A stretch of 46,565 nt of DNA from Candidatus Thorarchaeota archaeon (GCA_019057475.1 DXJO01000054.1:1-46565), one strand, 5' to 3'; shown: positions 25,091 through 35,400, counted from the stretch's first letter. A program made the numbers and translations. Notes: generated by a model not told the origin, from the letters alone.

Positions 25091-26431
25091 ATGAAGCTCA
25101 GAGACATAGCCATTGGCGCAAATGCATCAATCTACCTGCGCATGGATTTCAAGAAGATCAAGGGTGTGTTCTATCCCCGGACGGAGCAGGAAATCATAGA
25201 CGCAATAGCAACGGCACACGATGGTGGATACAGCGTGACCCCGAAGGGTGGAGGCTCAGGTCTCTCAGGGGCATGCACTGGTGGCAACAGAGAACGAGTT
25301 ATGATCAGCACCCTCCGGATGAGGGAAGTACTCACAGTCTCCAAGGACCAAGGCTATGCAGATGTTCAGCCCGGCGCCACGCCCGACGAGATTAATGCCC
25401 TTATTGAGCCAATAAGAATGAAATTCTGGGTAGCACCCAGCAGTAGGGACATTGCTTCAGCAGCTGGAATCCTCAGCACGGATGGCGGTGGGAACGATAC
25501 TTGGGTCAATGGCACCATGAGGGATAACACAATCAGAGCGAAGATGGTCCTGTATGATGGAAGACGCCTGACTGTGGATTGGAATGGTGTCACTTCAGAT
25601 GATTCAGAACTTGAGGCAGAACTCAATAAGAAAGGTATGACTATCAGCGATGTCGCAAGTGCTCACGGCACGCTTGGATTCATCACCGAGCTTCGAGTGA
25701 AGATTAAGCCATTTCCCAGCGAGAAACTCGTGGGAGGACTGGCGAAGTTCGAGGACTGCAATGCAATGGGTCGGGCATTGAGTGAGCTTATCAAGAGGAA
25801 AAGCCCGATAAGGTATGGCGAAACCGTCGCGGCAGCTCACGAGGACATAAGAGAAGGCCTCGACCTGCCACTCCTAACTCTGGAATTCCCCGAGGACTTT
25901 GCATCAGAATTGAAGGACATATTGGACTATTCTGATCTGGATTCCGAAGGGCTTGCCAAAATGAAGGATGTCAGAATTAAGCTGCCAAAGAGGAATCCAA
26001 ATGAAGGGTTGCAGATTGCCCTGTTTGAGGGATTTGGATACCACGGCGATAACCTATTGAAAATGCAAGATGCCATCGATGAGATTAACAGCCTCTTGAT
26101 AGGACATGGTCTCGCACTATTCGCTAGGTATGGCCATGCACCAAGCAAGTGGTATCTCGGCGACAACAGTCCAGCGTACGGTGTCATACTCCACTCTCGT
26201 GAGATAAAGCCAGAGGACAAGACCAGCCGCGAAATGTTCGATACGATAACCGATATCGTCGCGAAATGCAATGAGCTAGGCATAACGCCGAAGCCCGAGC
26301 ATAAGTGGCCGTTTAGTGATGAGGAGAAGAAGACCCGCATCAAAGAGCTTCGGGAGGTTATGGGAACTGGGTTCAATGATTTCATCCTCGACCCCAATGG
26401 AGCCTATGACACACTGAGCTCTCTGGTCTAA
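25091..26431 (+). CDS. GlcD-like FAD-dependent 2-hydroxyacid dehydrogenase
   Basis: A flavoprotein of the VAO/PCMH family, about 446 residues, resembling GlcD, D-lactate and D-2-hydroxyglutarate dehydrogenases. The FAD-binding part has PRTEQEIIDAI, PKGGGSGLSGACTGG (pyrophosphate loop), DVQPGATPDEINALI, ASAAGILSTDGGGNDTWVNGT and SAHGTLGFITELRVKI. The C-terminal oxidase part is less typical: the usual GDGNLH and EHGxG metal-site motifs are not evident; ARYGHAPSKWYL and PEHKWPFSDEE stand in that region. The electron partner is the Fe-S protein immediately upstream. Start ATG with GGAGGAG at 25075-25081, nine bases upstream, inside the end of that gene. Substrate not determined. Confidence 0.88.
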   Translation: MKLRDIAIGANASIYLRMDFKKIKGVFYPRTEQEIIDAIATAHDGGYSVTPKGGGSGLSGACTGGNRERVMISTLRMREVLTVSKDQGYADVQPGATPDEINALIEPIRMKFWVAPSSRDIASAAGILSTDGGGNDTWVNGTMRDNTIRAKMVLYDGRRLTVDWNGVTSDDSELEAELNKKGMTISDVASAHGTLGFITELRVKIKPFPSEKLVGGLAKFEDCNAMGRALSELIKRKSPIRYGETVAAAHEDIREGLDLPLLTLEFPEDFASELKDILDYSDLDSEGLAKMKDVRIKLPKRNPNEGLQIALFEGFGYHGDNLLKMQDAIDEINSLLIGHGLALFARYGHAPSKWYLGDNSPAYGVILHSREIKPEDKTSREMFDTITDIVAKCNELGITPKPEHKWPFSDEEKKTRIKELREVMGTGFNDFILDPNGAYDTLSSLV

Positions 26432-26476
26432 AGCGATTCGAAGGTGAAAAATAGTTTCGGTCATCTCCGAGGGGTG

Positions 26477-26485
26477 CTTTTAAGG
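26477..26485 (+). promoter_or_regulatory. TATA-like box for the Orc1/Cdc6-like gene
   Basis: CTTTTAAGG centred about 25 bases before ATG 26507. This supports that ATG as the start of a leaderless transcript over the GTG at 26444. Confidence 0.45.
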
Positions 26486-26506
26486 GTTCTTCGAAATCAA
26501 GCTTTG

Positions 26507-27652
26507 ATGAGAATGGTCAGACCTCAACGAATCAGCCCAAAGGGCCTCTTTGACCCCTACTTTATTCCTGATCGCTTGCTCCATCGGGAACGCGAGATGC
26601 GGATGATTGACAGCGTTTATCGCGACAGTTACGAAGATGACTACGGTATCAACTGCCTTGTTCATGGGATAACAGGAGTGGGAATGACTGTCTTCTCAAG
26701 GTATTTTCTCACCAAGATTATCCCGGAGCAGTTTGACTCGTACACAATCTACGTGGACGCCAAGCACAAGGAGGTCCTTGAGATTGTTTCAGAGCTCAAC
26801 GATAAGATTCACAGGTTGTCAAACAAGCCCATCACCGTAGCTTTTGACTTGGATAGACTCTGGATGCAGTTCAAACGTACTGCGGCTACATCCTCGAGAA
26901 GAGGAGTTTTCGTCATAGATAACATAGATGAGAATAACGAGGAGGTCTACACCAAGGTTGCCATGCTATCCAAGGAGATCAAGGCAAGTACGATTGGCAT
27001 TCTAAACAGCCATGATTACAGAATGCTCACGAAGGCACCGGCGACACAGATGGCGTACGACTTTGAGGTGCCCTTGGATACCTATACCCAATCACAGCTT
27101 TATGACATAGTGAGGTTGCGTGTGGAAGACACGTTTCCTTTGGGGCTCACCGACGAGATTATCAGGTACATAGCCGACTTGGTCTGTGAGTTTCAGGCAT
27201 CGACGCCCAGGACATCGATTGAGGCACTCAAAGCACTCTGGCCGCTGGCTCAGAGAGGACAGGAGATAACCTCAGATATTGTCAGATCTGCAACATCCAG
27301 AATCACGACGCTCGGTCGGGATAACGACTACATGGACCTGATAGACACAATAAGCATGAACGATTTCATGACCCTGCTTGTGCTTGAGGCATTGAGCGAG
27401 CATCTAATGCGCTACAAGACTGAAACGTACATTGATAGACAGACACTCAACGAGCTTGTCTTAATCAAGTGCGAAGAGCTAGGAGTCAAGCATTCAGTAG
27501 ACGACATTGACAAGAGCCTGCAGACACTCATCTTCCAGAGCGTTGTCTTTGAATCAGGTTACACTCGAGACCTGCTTTATCTGTTGGTGCCACCCGAAAT
27601 ACTCTATGACACTGCATTGAATCTAAGACGTGAGCTGGCTAGCAGAAAATAG
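26507..27652 (+). CDS. Orc1/Cdc6-like AAA+ protein with altered Walker motifs
   Basis: A 381-residue protein with the plan of archaeal Orc1/Cdc6 initiators. An N-terminal segment leads to FIPDRLLHREREMRMI, then an AAA+ domain and a C-terminal winged-helix-like domain (about 280-381, IDRQTLNELVLIKCEELGV). Lines such as FEVPLDTYTQSQLYDIVRLR are typical of the family. The nucleotide site is unusual: Walker A reads GITGVGMT (54-61), with Met60 where Lys is expected, and Walker B reads VFVIDNID (134-141), with Asn in place of Glu. It may bind DNA without ATP hydrolysis, or be a regulatory paralogue of the true initiator. I saw no clear origin repeats beside it. Confidence 0.82.
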   Translation: MRMVRPQRISPKGLFDPYFIPDRLLHREREMRMIDSVYRDSYEDDYGINCLVHGITGVGMTVFSRYFLTKIIPEQFDSYTIYVDAKHKEVLEIVSELNDKIHRLSNKPITVAFDLDRLWMQFKRTAATSSRRGVFVIDNIDENNEEVYTKVAMLSKEIKASTIGILNSHDYRMLTKAPATQMAYDFEVPLDTYTQSQLYDIVRLRVEDTFPLGLTDEIIRYIADLVCEFQASTPRTSIEALKALWPLAQRGQEITSDIVRSATSRITTLGRDNDYMDLIDTISMNDFMTLLVLEALSEHLMRYKTETYIDRQTLNELVLIKCEELGVKHSVDDIDKSLQTLIFQSVVFESGYTRDLLYLLVPPEILYDTALNLRRELASRK

Positions 27653-27672
27653 CCTACTTTGGCGTAGGTTTG
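27653..27672 (+). terminator. weak hairpin at the end of the Orc1-like gene
   Basis: CCTAC (27653-27657) pairs with GTAGG (27664-27668), followed by TTT. It lies directly after the stop codon. A short stem with a short T-run, so support is modest. Confidence 0.3.
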
Positions 27673-27722
27673 AAGGAAGTAGTCAAGTGTGGGTCGGAAG
27701 CTCTGCCCGCACAAGCACGTCT

Positions 27723-28166
27723 TTATTCGCCCTTTAGTGCCTTCTTTTCCTTGACCTCTATCTTGGCCCAGGCTTCGAGTCCGTCAGCACCCTGCAGTGC
27801 GCCGACCTCTACATCCCAATTGTTGGCTTCAATGAGAGCAATCCAGCCTTTTCCGTATGGATCATCATTGAGCAGCCCAGGATTGGCCTTAAGGTCTTCA
27901 TTCGTTTCAATAATCGTGCCCGTTACAGGGCTCTTGACTGCCCCGGTCCACTTGCCGCTTTCTAGAGTACCAACGCTGCGGCCAGCCTTGACCTCCTTGC
28001 CTGGAGGTCTCAGGCGAATGAATTTGACCTTTCCTGCAGCATAAGAGCCGAGGGAAGTCATTCCAAGACGTACCTTTCCATTCTCCTTCTTAATCCAGAG
28101 TTGGTCGGTTCCACCTCCAAGGTAGAAAAGATCTTCTGGAAAATCAAAGCCATCGACTGTAACCAT
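27723..28166 (-). CDS. gcvH: glycine cleavage system H-like lipoyl protein
   Basis: A 147-residue lipoyl-domain protein of the GcvH family. The lipoyl-lysine hairpin is TLESGKWTGAVKSPVTG, with Lys72 the expected attachment site (ESVKA in most GcvH). LGMTSLGSYAAGKVKFIRLRP precedes it, and TNEDLKANPGLLNDDPYGKGWI follows, as in true H proteins. GcvH carries aminomethyl groups between glycine decarboxylase and GcvT; related stand-alone forms serve lipoate or sulfur transfer. No gcvT, gcvP or lipoate ligase gene is nearby, so the pathway is open. A 9-base inverted repeat surrounds a TATA-like box upstream. A small zinc-ribbon gene lies upstream on the same strand. Confidence 0.9.
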   Translation of the reverse strand: MVTVDGFDFPEDLFYLGGGTDQLWIKKENGKVRLGMTSLGSYAAGKVKFIRLRPPGKEVKAGRSVGTLESGKWTGAVKSPVTGTIIETNEDLKANPGLLNDDPYGKGWIALIEANNWDVEVGALQGADGLEAWAKIEVKEKKALKGE

Positions 28167-28186
28167 GTCTTAGTCACCAAGCTGAT

Positions 28187-28224
28187 GTCGGTCCGGTCCT
28201 CACTTAAGAGAATTTCGGACCGAC
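28187..28224. promoter_or_regulatory. inverted repeat flanking the gcvH promoter
   Basis: GTCGGTCCG (28187-28195) and its exact complement CGGACCGAC (28216-28224) flank 20 bases that contain CTCTTAAGT on the minus strand (28202-28210), a TATA-like element about 40 bases before the gcvH ATG. It could be an operator or an RNA hairpin after the zinc-ribbon gene. No T-tract follows on the minus strand. Confidence 0.45.
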
Positions 28225-28248
28225 ACCGTCTAGGTCCTTTGCTTGGAA

Positions 28249-28452
28249 CTAATCCTCCGAAGACTCGCCATTGATTACTTTTCGGAGCTGCTCGGCATCA
28301 TCGACTTCAACTTCGACGTACACAGGGCCGGAGTACTTGCAGTCGTCACAGTAGTAAGTATCCGGTACGAGCCAGCCGCTGACTGCGCTCTTGGCCGTGT
28401 GAATTCGCTGACTACCACACCTAGGGCATACTCGTATCTTCTTGCTCGTCAT
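28249..28452 (-). CDS. small zinc-ribbon protein
   Basis: A 67-residue protein. RVCPRCGSQRI and YYCDDCKYSG give two CxxC pairs, the zinc ribbon; between them lies a short hydrophobic hairpin (AVSGWLVPDTYY). The C-terminal half is a strand plus an acidic helix (VYVEVEVDDAEQLRKVI). Such proteins are common in archaea and their role is mostly unknown. I start at ATG 28450-28452 because GGGAG lies eight bases upstream and a TATA-like CTATTAAATC (28500-28509) sits at the right distance. A longer frame to 28635 has poor composition and overlaps the divergent gene. Confidence 0.8.
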   Translation of the reverse strand: MTSKKIRVCPRCGSQRIHTAKSAVSGWLVPDTYYCDDCKYSGPVYVEVEVDDAEQLRKVINGESSED

Positions 28453-28584
28453 GACGTTTCTCCCGGCGGAACAGGTCGGGATGAGCAACGGCGTTCCGAC
28501 TATTAAATCACCTGCCGGAAGTAGGAGATGGCGCGATTTAATTCGGGGGGTCATTATTACTATTGGTACTGACATATCTCTGAG

Positions 28585-29355
28585 ATGAAAGGGACAGAAT
28601 CTAGTTTCAGATTGGGATTCTCCACTGCAGACCAAGTCAAACGCAGCGTCATACCCACAGGAATTGTTGCCCTTGACAAATTACTAGGAGGGGGATTAGA
28701 AACCAGCCTGATGTATCTGTTCTATGGAGACCGCTGCCTCAATGACGACCTACTTCGGATTGCTGTTCAAATGCAACTTCCTGCGGAACGCAAGGGAATG
28801 AATAGCCCGACCATAATCATTGACAGTGCCAACATAATCAAGATAGACAAGCTCACTGACTATTCCTTTGAGTTTGAACTTGAGCCCGAGGAAGTCATGG
28901 AACGAATCTACATCTCGCGCGCATTCAATTCGAGTCAGACGTACGCTCTCGTGATGGAGCAACTGCCATCGTTTTTTGAGCGAGTGCCCGCGCGGTTGTT
29001 GATTATTGCAGGCCTGCCGGACCTGTACATCTCCGAGAGGATGATGACTGGAGAGGGCCTCCAACAGCTCACCCACATGGCGACCAAGTTGATGACTCTC
29101 ACATTGAATAGGGAAATAGTCACTCTGGTTTCTGCACCGTCATCTCAGAAGAACCGCGAACTACCAGCAGGGGGAAAGGCCCTCTCAAGCTGCGCGCAGG
29201 TACACATTCACGTCTCCGAGTCAGAGTCCCACATCAAGTATACCCTGGCAAAGCATCCACAGTATCCTATCAGGCGAACCTCACGAGTCAAGCCTTCGGA
29301 CTTCGGAACGACATTGCCGCTCTCACACTTCCTAGATGGATCTGACGGAGAATAG
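28585..29355 (+). CDS. RadA/RadB-like RecA-fold protein lacking a Walker A motif
   Basis: A 256-residue protein with the core of RecA-family recombinases. IPTGIVALDKLLGGGLETSL is the typical entry to the core, YISRAFNSSQTYALVME matches the RadA segment (ARAYNSNHQ), LLIIAGLPDLY stands at Walker B, and LNREIVTLVSAP at the end of the core. The P-loop position reads YGDRCLNDDLLR (47-58) instead of G-x-x-G-S-G-K-T, and Walker B lacks its Asp. It is therefore likely a non-hydrolysing paralogue, comparable in idea to RadB or aRadC helpers of the main recombinase. No N-terminal helix-hairpin-helix domain is present. It is divergent from the zinc-ribbon gene. Confidence 0.8.
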   Translation: MKGTESSFRLGFSTADQVKRSVIPTGIVALDKLLGGGLETSLMYLFYGDRCLNDDLLRIAVQMQLPAERKGMNSPTIIIDSANIIKIDKLTDYSFEFELEPEEVMERIYISRAFNSSQTYALVMEQLPSFFERVPARLLIIAGLPDLYISERMMTGEGLQQLTHMATKLMTLTLNREIVTLVSAPSSQKNRELPAGGKALSSCAQVHIHVSESESHIKYTLAKHPQYPIRRTSRVKPSDFGTTLPLSHFLDGSDGE

Positions 29356-29379
29356 AAGTGAGAGGGAATTCGGAGCCTT

Positions 29380-29448
29380 CTACTCTTCACCCAATCCAAA
29401 GCTCTTGAGAAGCTCATCAACGAAACCTCACGGTAGCTCCCTTGCCTG
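29380..29448 (-). pseudogene. remnant C-terminal end of a third giant surface protein
   Basis: On the minus strand 23 codons read QARELP, stop (TGA at 29428-29430), GFVDELLKSFGLGEE, stop (TAG at 29380-29382). The intact giant proteins end QAKSLPRDLVEDLIRSLGGQEE and QAKSLPRDLVEELVKSLGGEEE. Ten of 22 positions are identical to the first and most others are conservative. The remnant begins exactly where the 3' flank shared by the two intact genes ends (29449-29468 is 16/20 identical to 39761-39780). This fits a deletion or recombination between tandem copies that left only a tail end. Confidence 0.72.
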
Positions 29449-29468
29449 GAAAAGGAACAGTGAAGCCC

Positions 29469-32400
29469 CTATTCCTCTTGGCCGCCGAGGCTCCTAATCA
29501 GATCCTCAACAAGGTCTCGTGGAAGGCTTTTGGCCTGCTCTAGTATGGTGTCAATCTCGTGGGGCGGTACGCCACGTTGCTCGAGGTCCTTCTTCAGTTC
29601 CTTGATCTCATAGTCGCTGAGTCGTTCAGATGATGGGGCGGCTTCCACTTTGGCTTCTCGCTTAATGGTGGTGACAACATCCTCAGCTTCCGCATCCTCA
29701 GGTGGTAGTATCACGGTTTCGGACGGCAATACCGTGGGCTCGGCACTTGGCGCCTTGAGCACTTCCACTCCACGAATTTTGTGCTGGGCCTCCTCTGCCA
29801 CCAGTTCTTTAACCTCGTCGACGGACTTGCCCTCACGCCGCGCCACTCGAATCGCCTCCTGATGGATGACCTCCTTGATGAAGGCTGCCTGCTCACTGTC
29901 TAGCATCTTTGAGATATCTGCCTTGAAATCATCAAGCTCCTGTGTGTTCAAGTGTGTGAGTATTGAGAGCTGAACCAGCAGTTCTCCAAGCTCTGGAATA
30001 TCTACTATAATCGCGACTTCAGGCATCTGTGATGCTTGTCGAGTCATTTCCAATTCGATGAATGTATCATTGAAGAGTTCTGCAACAAGTTCCTGTCGAC
30101 TCCGGACATCCTTCACAGGTTTGGGCATCTTGCCTTTCCGTAGTGCCTTGATTTGACCGTTTATCTTGCGAAGCTGCTTTGGCATCTTCAAAACCTTGAC
30201 ATACAGAATAACGCCCATGATCAGTACGGCGGCAAAAGGCAACACATAGGTTACAGTCGTTGCCACCAGTAGATCGTTGTCATTTGGATTGACTTCATAT
30301 GATATAGCGATTGTAACCCGCGACTCGTAGTTCTCCTTGAACATCGTGATAATGAAGAACCCACCAGTTTCGTCAATCTCCTTGCCAAAGATGGTAACAA
30401 CATAGCGACCGTCTATAGTGGGATGTGACTTAATGTCAATGGAGATGGCTGCTGTGTCATTTCGGTTGTAGTCCCAGGAGGCCCCCATGACACCTGACGA
30501 GCCGTGTGTTTCCCAAGCATCAGTGAAGAGAAGGTCGAAGGTCACATAACCCTGGTTCACAACCTGAATCGCTCGGATATCGTCAACCATTTCGAGTTGA
30601 GTGGGAATATCGACGATCCTTATCCGAATAATGATGCTTGATTCCGTTCGGTTGCCATAGGATAAGGTGATGGCAAAGATGTATGGATCATCACTCACAT
30701 CGTACATACTTGTATCGAAGCTGAATGTGTAGTTGCCTTCAAGGAGGGCCACGAGCGAGATGTTACGGGGTTCCAGAAACTTCGCGTGAGTGAATTTCGC
30801 GTTCTCAATAGTGGCACCACTGATACCACCAACATACGGTGTGTCGTTTGTTGTGACTCCTGCCGTGCTGTAGAAAAGAGTAATTCCGATAGTGTCAGAC
30901 CAGGGCACTTGGAGGTTTATTGTGCTGCCTTCAATCTGGTTGACTGAAGGTGCAAAGATGTCAATCTCGGTTTCGATGGCGGTAATCCTCAGATTGAAGG
31001 TCCCGGATCGGGGTGCGAAATTATCCTTGTCAAAGGAGATTGTTATTGGATAATACTCTCTGCTTGGGGTCATTAGTGTGGTGTTGATGAATATGCTGTA
31101 GTCTCCGTTGCCGACATATTTGGCCATATCTGTTCCGCCAGCCCACGAATAGGTGGCCGCCATGTCGATTCCGTAGCTCTCATTGTCCACACCAGTGTCG
31201 TGGTACAAATCCCATAGAGTAAAGTTGAACCAGCCGCTCCACCCCCATATCTTGTCAACGGTAAGCGGGTTGTCGAGACTAGTGGGAATATCAAGTATTC
31301 TTAGGAGTGTCGTGTTGCTTGATCTTTGATACTCTAGGTTTCTCGGTGTAGCAGTGATTGTGAAACTGTGGACAGTTGCATCATACTTGGTTGTGTTGAA
31401 GTAGAAGTAGAAGTGTCCGAGGAGTGGGAATGATGAGTTCTCTTCGAAAGTCCCTTCCTCAGTCCCGAGCCGCCAGGTGACCGTGGAGTTCCACTGGTGG
31501 TAATCGTCAGTGCCATTTAAGTCGGGTGCAATCACGTACACGCCGACCTTAATGATCTGTGACCAGTTGAAGAACGTATCCACGTAGGATTCAGAACGTT
31601 CGTCGAATATGACTTGAGTTTCCGTGGCTATGATGGCAATAGTGAACGAGATAGACCCAGCCTGGTGATTCTGTTTCAGCGCTGTGACCGTTACAATATA
31701 CGACTCTGCGGCTTCAGTTAAGTCAGTGTCCAATGTGTACTGGTAGATGCCTCCACCCAAATCAGTGAGGGTCGCATTCTCGGGGTTTACGAATGACCAA
31801 AAGGCGTAGACTGTGGCACCTTCCACCGGAATGCCATTCACGGAATCTATGATTGAAACGTTCAGATTGGCCGCTTCCCCTCTCGGGAGAGAGAAAACGA
31901 AGATGCCACCGATTGGAGTCACAGCCATCGGAACAGGCAAAATACTGAGAGTGACCTGGGTCGATACTGTGATGTAGTTCGGCTTCTGAGCAGTTATGAA
32001 CACAACTACTGTTGTCGCATTGACATACGAGGTATCAAGAGTGACTGTGTAGTATCCGTCGGTGCCAGTCGGTAACAAATTCCCGGGCGAGCCTGCCCAA
32101 GTGTAGCTCACCACTGCGTCTGTGAGGGGCAAATTGCGAAGCGTGTCATTATAGAAAATCTCCACTGTTGTACTGTTGCCCCAGTAGAGCTCGATTGCAG
32201 CTTCCGTGGGTACAATGTCAGTAGTTATTGCCTTGAGGATAAGATCCAAACTGAGGGGGGTGACGTCGTAGTTAAGCACTGCGGCTTCTATGAGGAGCTG
32301 CTCAACACCGTAGTTGAGAACTAGTGTGCTAAGATCAATCCTGTAGCTTCCATTCAACAGATCTGTAATGCCGAAGCTGTCAGGCCATGTAATGTTTAAT

Positions 32401-35400
32401 GCTGCACCAGGTAGTGAAGCATCCCCGGCGTCGATATCCACCAAGGTCACCATCACAACGGCCGAGTCGCCTGCATAGATTGCTGGAGGGACGGTTGCGT
32501 CAAGGAGTCCGTATCTGTTCCTTAACTGGAATGATACTTGGATCTGCAGGGACTGGTAGGGATAGAAATCTATCTCGATTATGAGAGTTTTAATCCCCTT
32601 CTCACCCGCATCATGAGTATCCATTGTGACGTTGTACACGCCTGCGCCTACAGATTCCCAGACCCAAATCGATGGAATCGACCCGTTCTTGTATCTGACG
32701 GAGATGTTTGCTCCAGCACCGTTGATTGGAGATGCATGGTCGAGATCAATAAACGTGATGACAATCGAAACATTATCGTTGTATGGTACCGTCGCAGGTG
32801 TCGGCGGAGCATTGGTGAGTGAAATCTGGATAAGTCGGACTCCGCCAATCATCTTCAAGCCAGTGATATCCTGATAGTAAGGAGACTGAGAAGGATTCCA
32901 AGTAACGTCCAGAATGAAATTGAAGGCACTTATTCCTCCTTGGAATTCGGTATCAAGTACTGCCGTATCAACGAGGATTGTGTAGTTCCCAGCATCAGCA
33001 CCAGTTCCAGCAAATACCCAATAATCTACATCCTTGATGAGTCCTGGCACCTCCACACAGTCAAACTGAATTTCCGCATTTCCTATCCCTACGCCTGTTG
33101 CCTCATCCACAAAGTCAAAGCTAAGAGTCATGTTATCATTCATGGGTGTGACAAGTACTTGCCCCAGACTGACAGAACCTATCCGATTTGCGGTGGTCAC
33201 CTTGATGGAAGTCTGGTCGTCGGAGTAGTACGGGGGTAATGAGTCGTTCCAATCTACGAACACCGTAACGTTATGATCATCAACCAAGCCGGAGCTCAGG
33301 AATGTGGAGTTTATGCTTATCACATAGAGGTTCCCACCCTGATCAATGAATGAGTACAAACTGGGCGCCAAGACCTGCGTATCGTTATAGATGACGATAT
33401 CGGCCTTGGTAATTGCAACTCTCCATTCTGTACCCACATCAATAAATGAGAACGTGAATGTCACGTTGTCTAGAAACCTCGTCTGCGAAGGAGGCACCTC
33501 TATCTCTACATTCGTTTCCCTGCGAACAACCCTTAGACTAAGACTCATTGTGGCGTTGTTGTGGTATGGCGTACCCAACGTCCAGTTGGCTTTCACCACG
33601 ATCTGCGTAATGGCAATTCCATCAAGGGCTGTTGTTTCAACTGTGATTAGATACGAGCCGGAGCCCACCTCGGAAACTTGGTAATCAACCCCAAACGTTA
33701 GGGGAGAACCGCCCTTGTACACAGTGAGATTACCATTCTCAATGCCATTCAAAGAATCTAGATCCTCATAGAAGAGTGTGAAACTTATGCTCTCATTATA
33801 CGGTGTAGACTGAGGAAGCTCACCTGTAACGTAGATAGTGGATGCTCTGTGGCGTAGCTCAAATGGAATGAAGACTTGGTTAGGTCTATAGAATGGCTTT
33901 TCATCAGCGTAGCTCATGTTTATCCAGAGCACGTAATTTCTGTTGACCTCAAGCACTGGGTAACTTTGCAGCGTAAGGAGATAGTACCCCTGAGAAGGTA
34001 TCCACTCACACGAGAAGATCCAGTCCGTTCCATTGAGTATGTCGAGAGACGCGTAACCACTGCCATTGCCTATGTTGGCGAATGTAATCAGGTCCTGGTA
34101 GTACACTATCACCTCAAATGAGAGGTTGTACGCAACTCGATAAACAGGCACAGAAGAGAGAATGGTTGCTCGTGGTCTAACATCGAAAGACCGTGTAGCA
34201 GTTACATTTGGCATGTAGAAGCGGGTAGTTGTAAGAGTCACATTCAAACTGTAAAGGCCTGGATTCTCATAGTGGGTAGTATTGAAATCAATCTCGTATT
34301 CGCCACCACCAAGCTCCGTGATTGTATAGTAGATGGCGGGGATTGATGTGAAGCCGTCGTAGAGCGCAACGTCTGCGCCAGTTACGCCCGTGGCGGCAGC
34401 CCCCGTGACATCGGTCCAAATGACTGAGAATGTGACATTGTCGCGGTACTGAGTGGGAGCCAGTGAGTACTCCAAGACTGTCTGCCTTTGGATTACAGTG
34501 ATGAATATCACACGCCCAGTTCTGTTTGCATAAAAGGGTACTCCCACCCAAGTTACATCCAATGTGAAAGACTTCTGTCCGAGAGGAGCATCGAATTGGC
34601 TTGTATTGAAGGATACTGTGAATATCCGGTATAGTGGATCATAAGTCATAGACATATTCGCAAGGTTCAGACTCACTATCATGGAGGAGCTGTTTTCGAT
34701 TGGCTCATTTCCTCCGCCCGTCACGTCATCGAAGGTGAAGGATAATGTCGCATTCTCACCATAGGATGTCGGAGTTGGCGGTATGATTGACACAAGCGTG
34801 TTTCTTGCCAGAACTCCAACGGAGATGACGTCGGAGCGGTTGGTGTAGAACGGAGTCACGCCCTCAGTCCAGTTGATGAAAACGTTCATGTAGAAGCGGT
34901 CAATCTTTCCGAAGATTGTGTTGTTAAACCCAATGGAGTAGTTCCCAGGTTGACCCGACTGATCTATCTCTTTGATGTCCACTTCAGACAGGTCGACAGA
35001 CACACCTTGGAAGCTGACGTAGATATGCACATCCCCGGTGGAGTTGTCGATGCCAATACCGGCCAAATCGCTGTAGAAGAACGTGTAGTTCATGACCTCG
35101 GAGTATGGCGTTGGCTCGGATGCGAGCATGAGAGTGAGCCTGGAGTCCACACCAACTATGTTGACTGTGGCAGTGAGCCACTTAGATTGATACTTATCAC
35201 CAATGCCAGTCCAGCTGAATGTCACATTGAGGGTCTGCAGGCCCAAGCCGAGTTGATTCGCATTGATTTGTACGATATAGTATCCTTTGCCTTGCGGACC
35301 ATCTTCTAGACTTGAGATAACCAGACCTGATGTGTTCTCAACCGTGTGGGTAATACTGCTCTTGGGGTCAATCCCCACGTTGTTGTCTAGGTCACCATAA

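Noticed and set aside
26432-26506. Replication origin beside the Orc1-like gene
   Set aside because: No set of origin recognition box-like repeats or AT-rich unwinding element could be identified in the short upstream region.
28249-28635. 128-residue version of the zinc-ribbon protein
   Set aside because: The extension overlaps the divergent RadA-like gene, and ribosome binding site and TATA-like box both point to ATG 28452.
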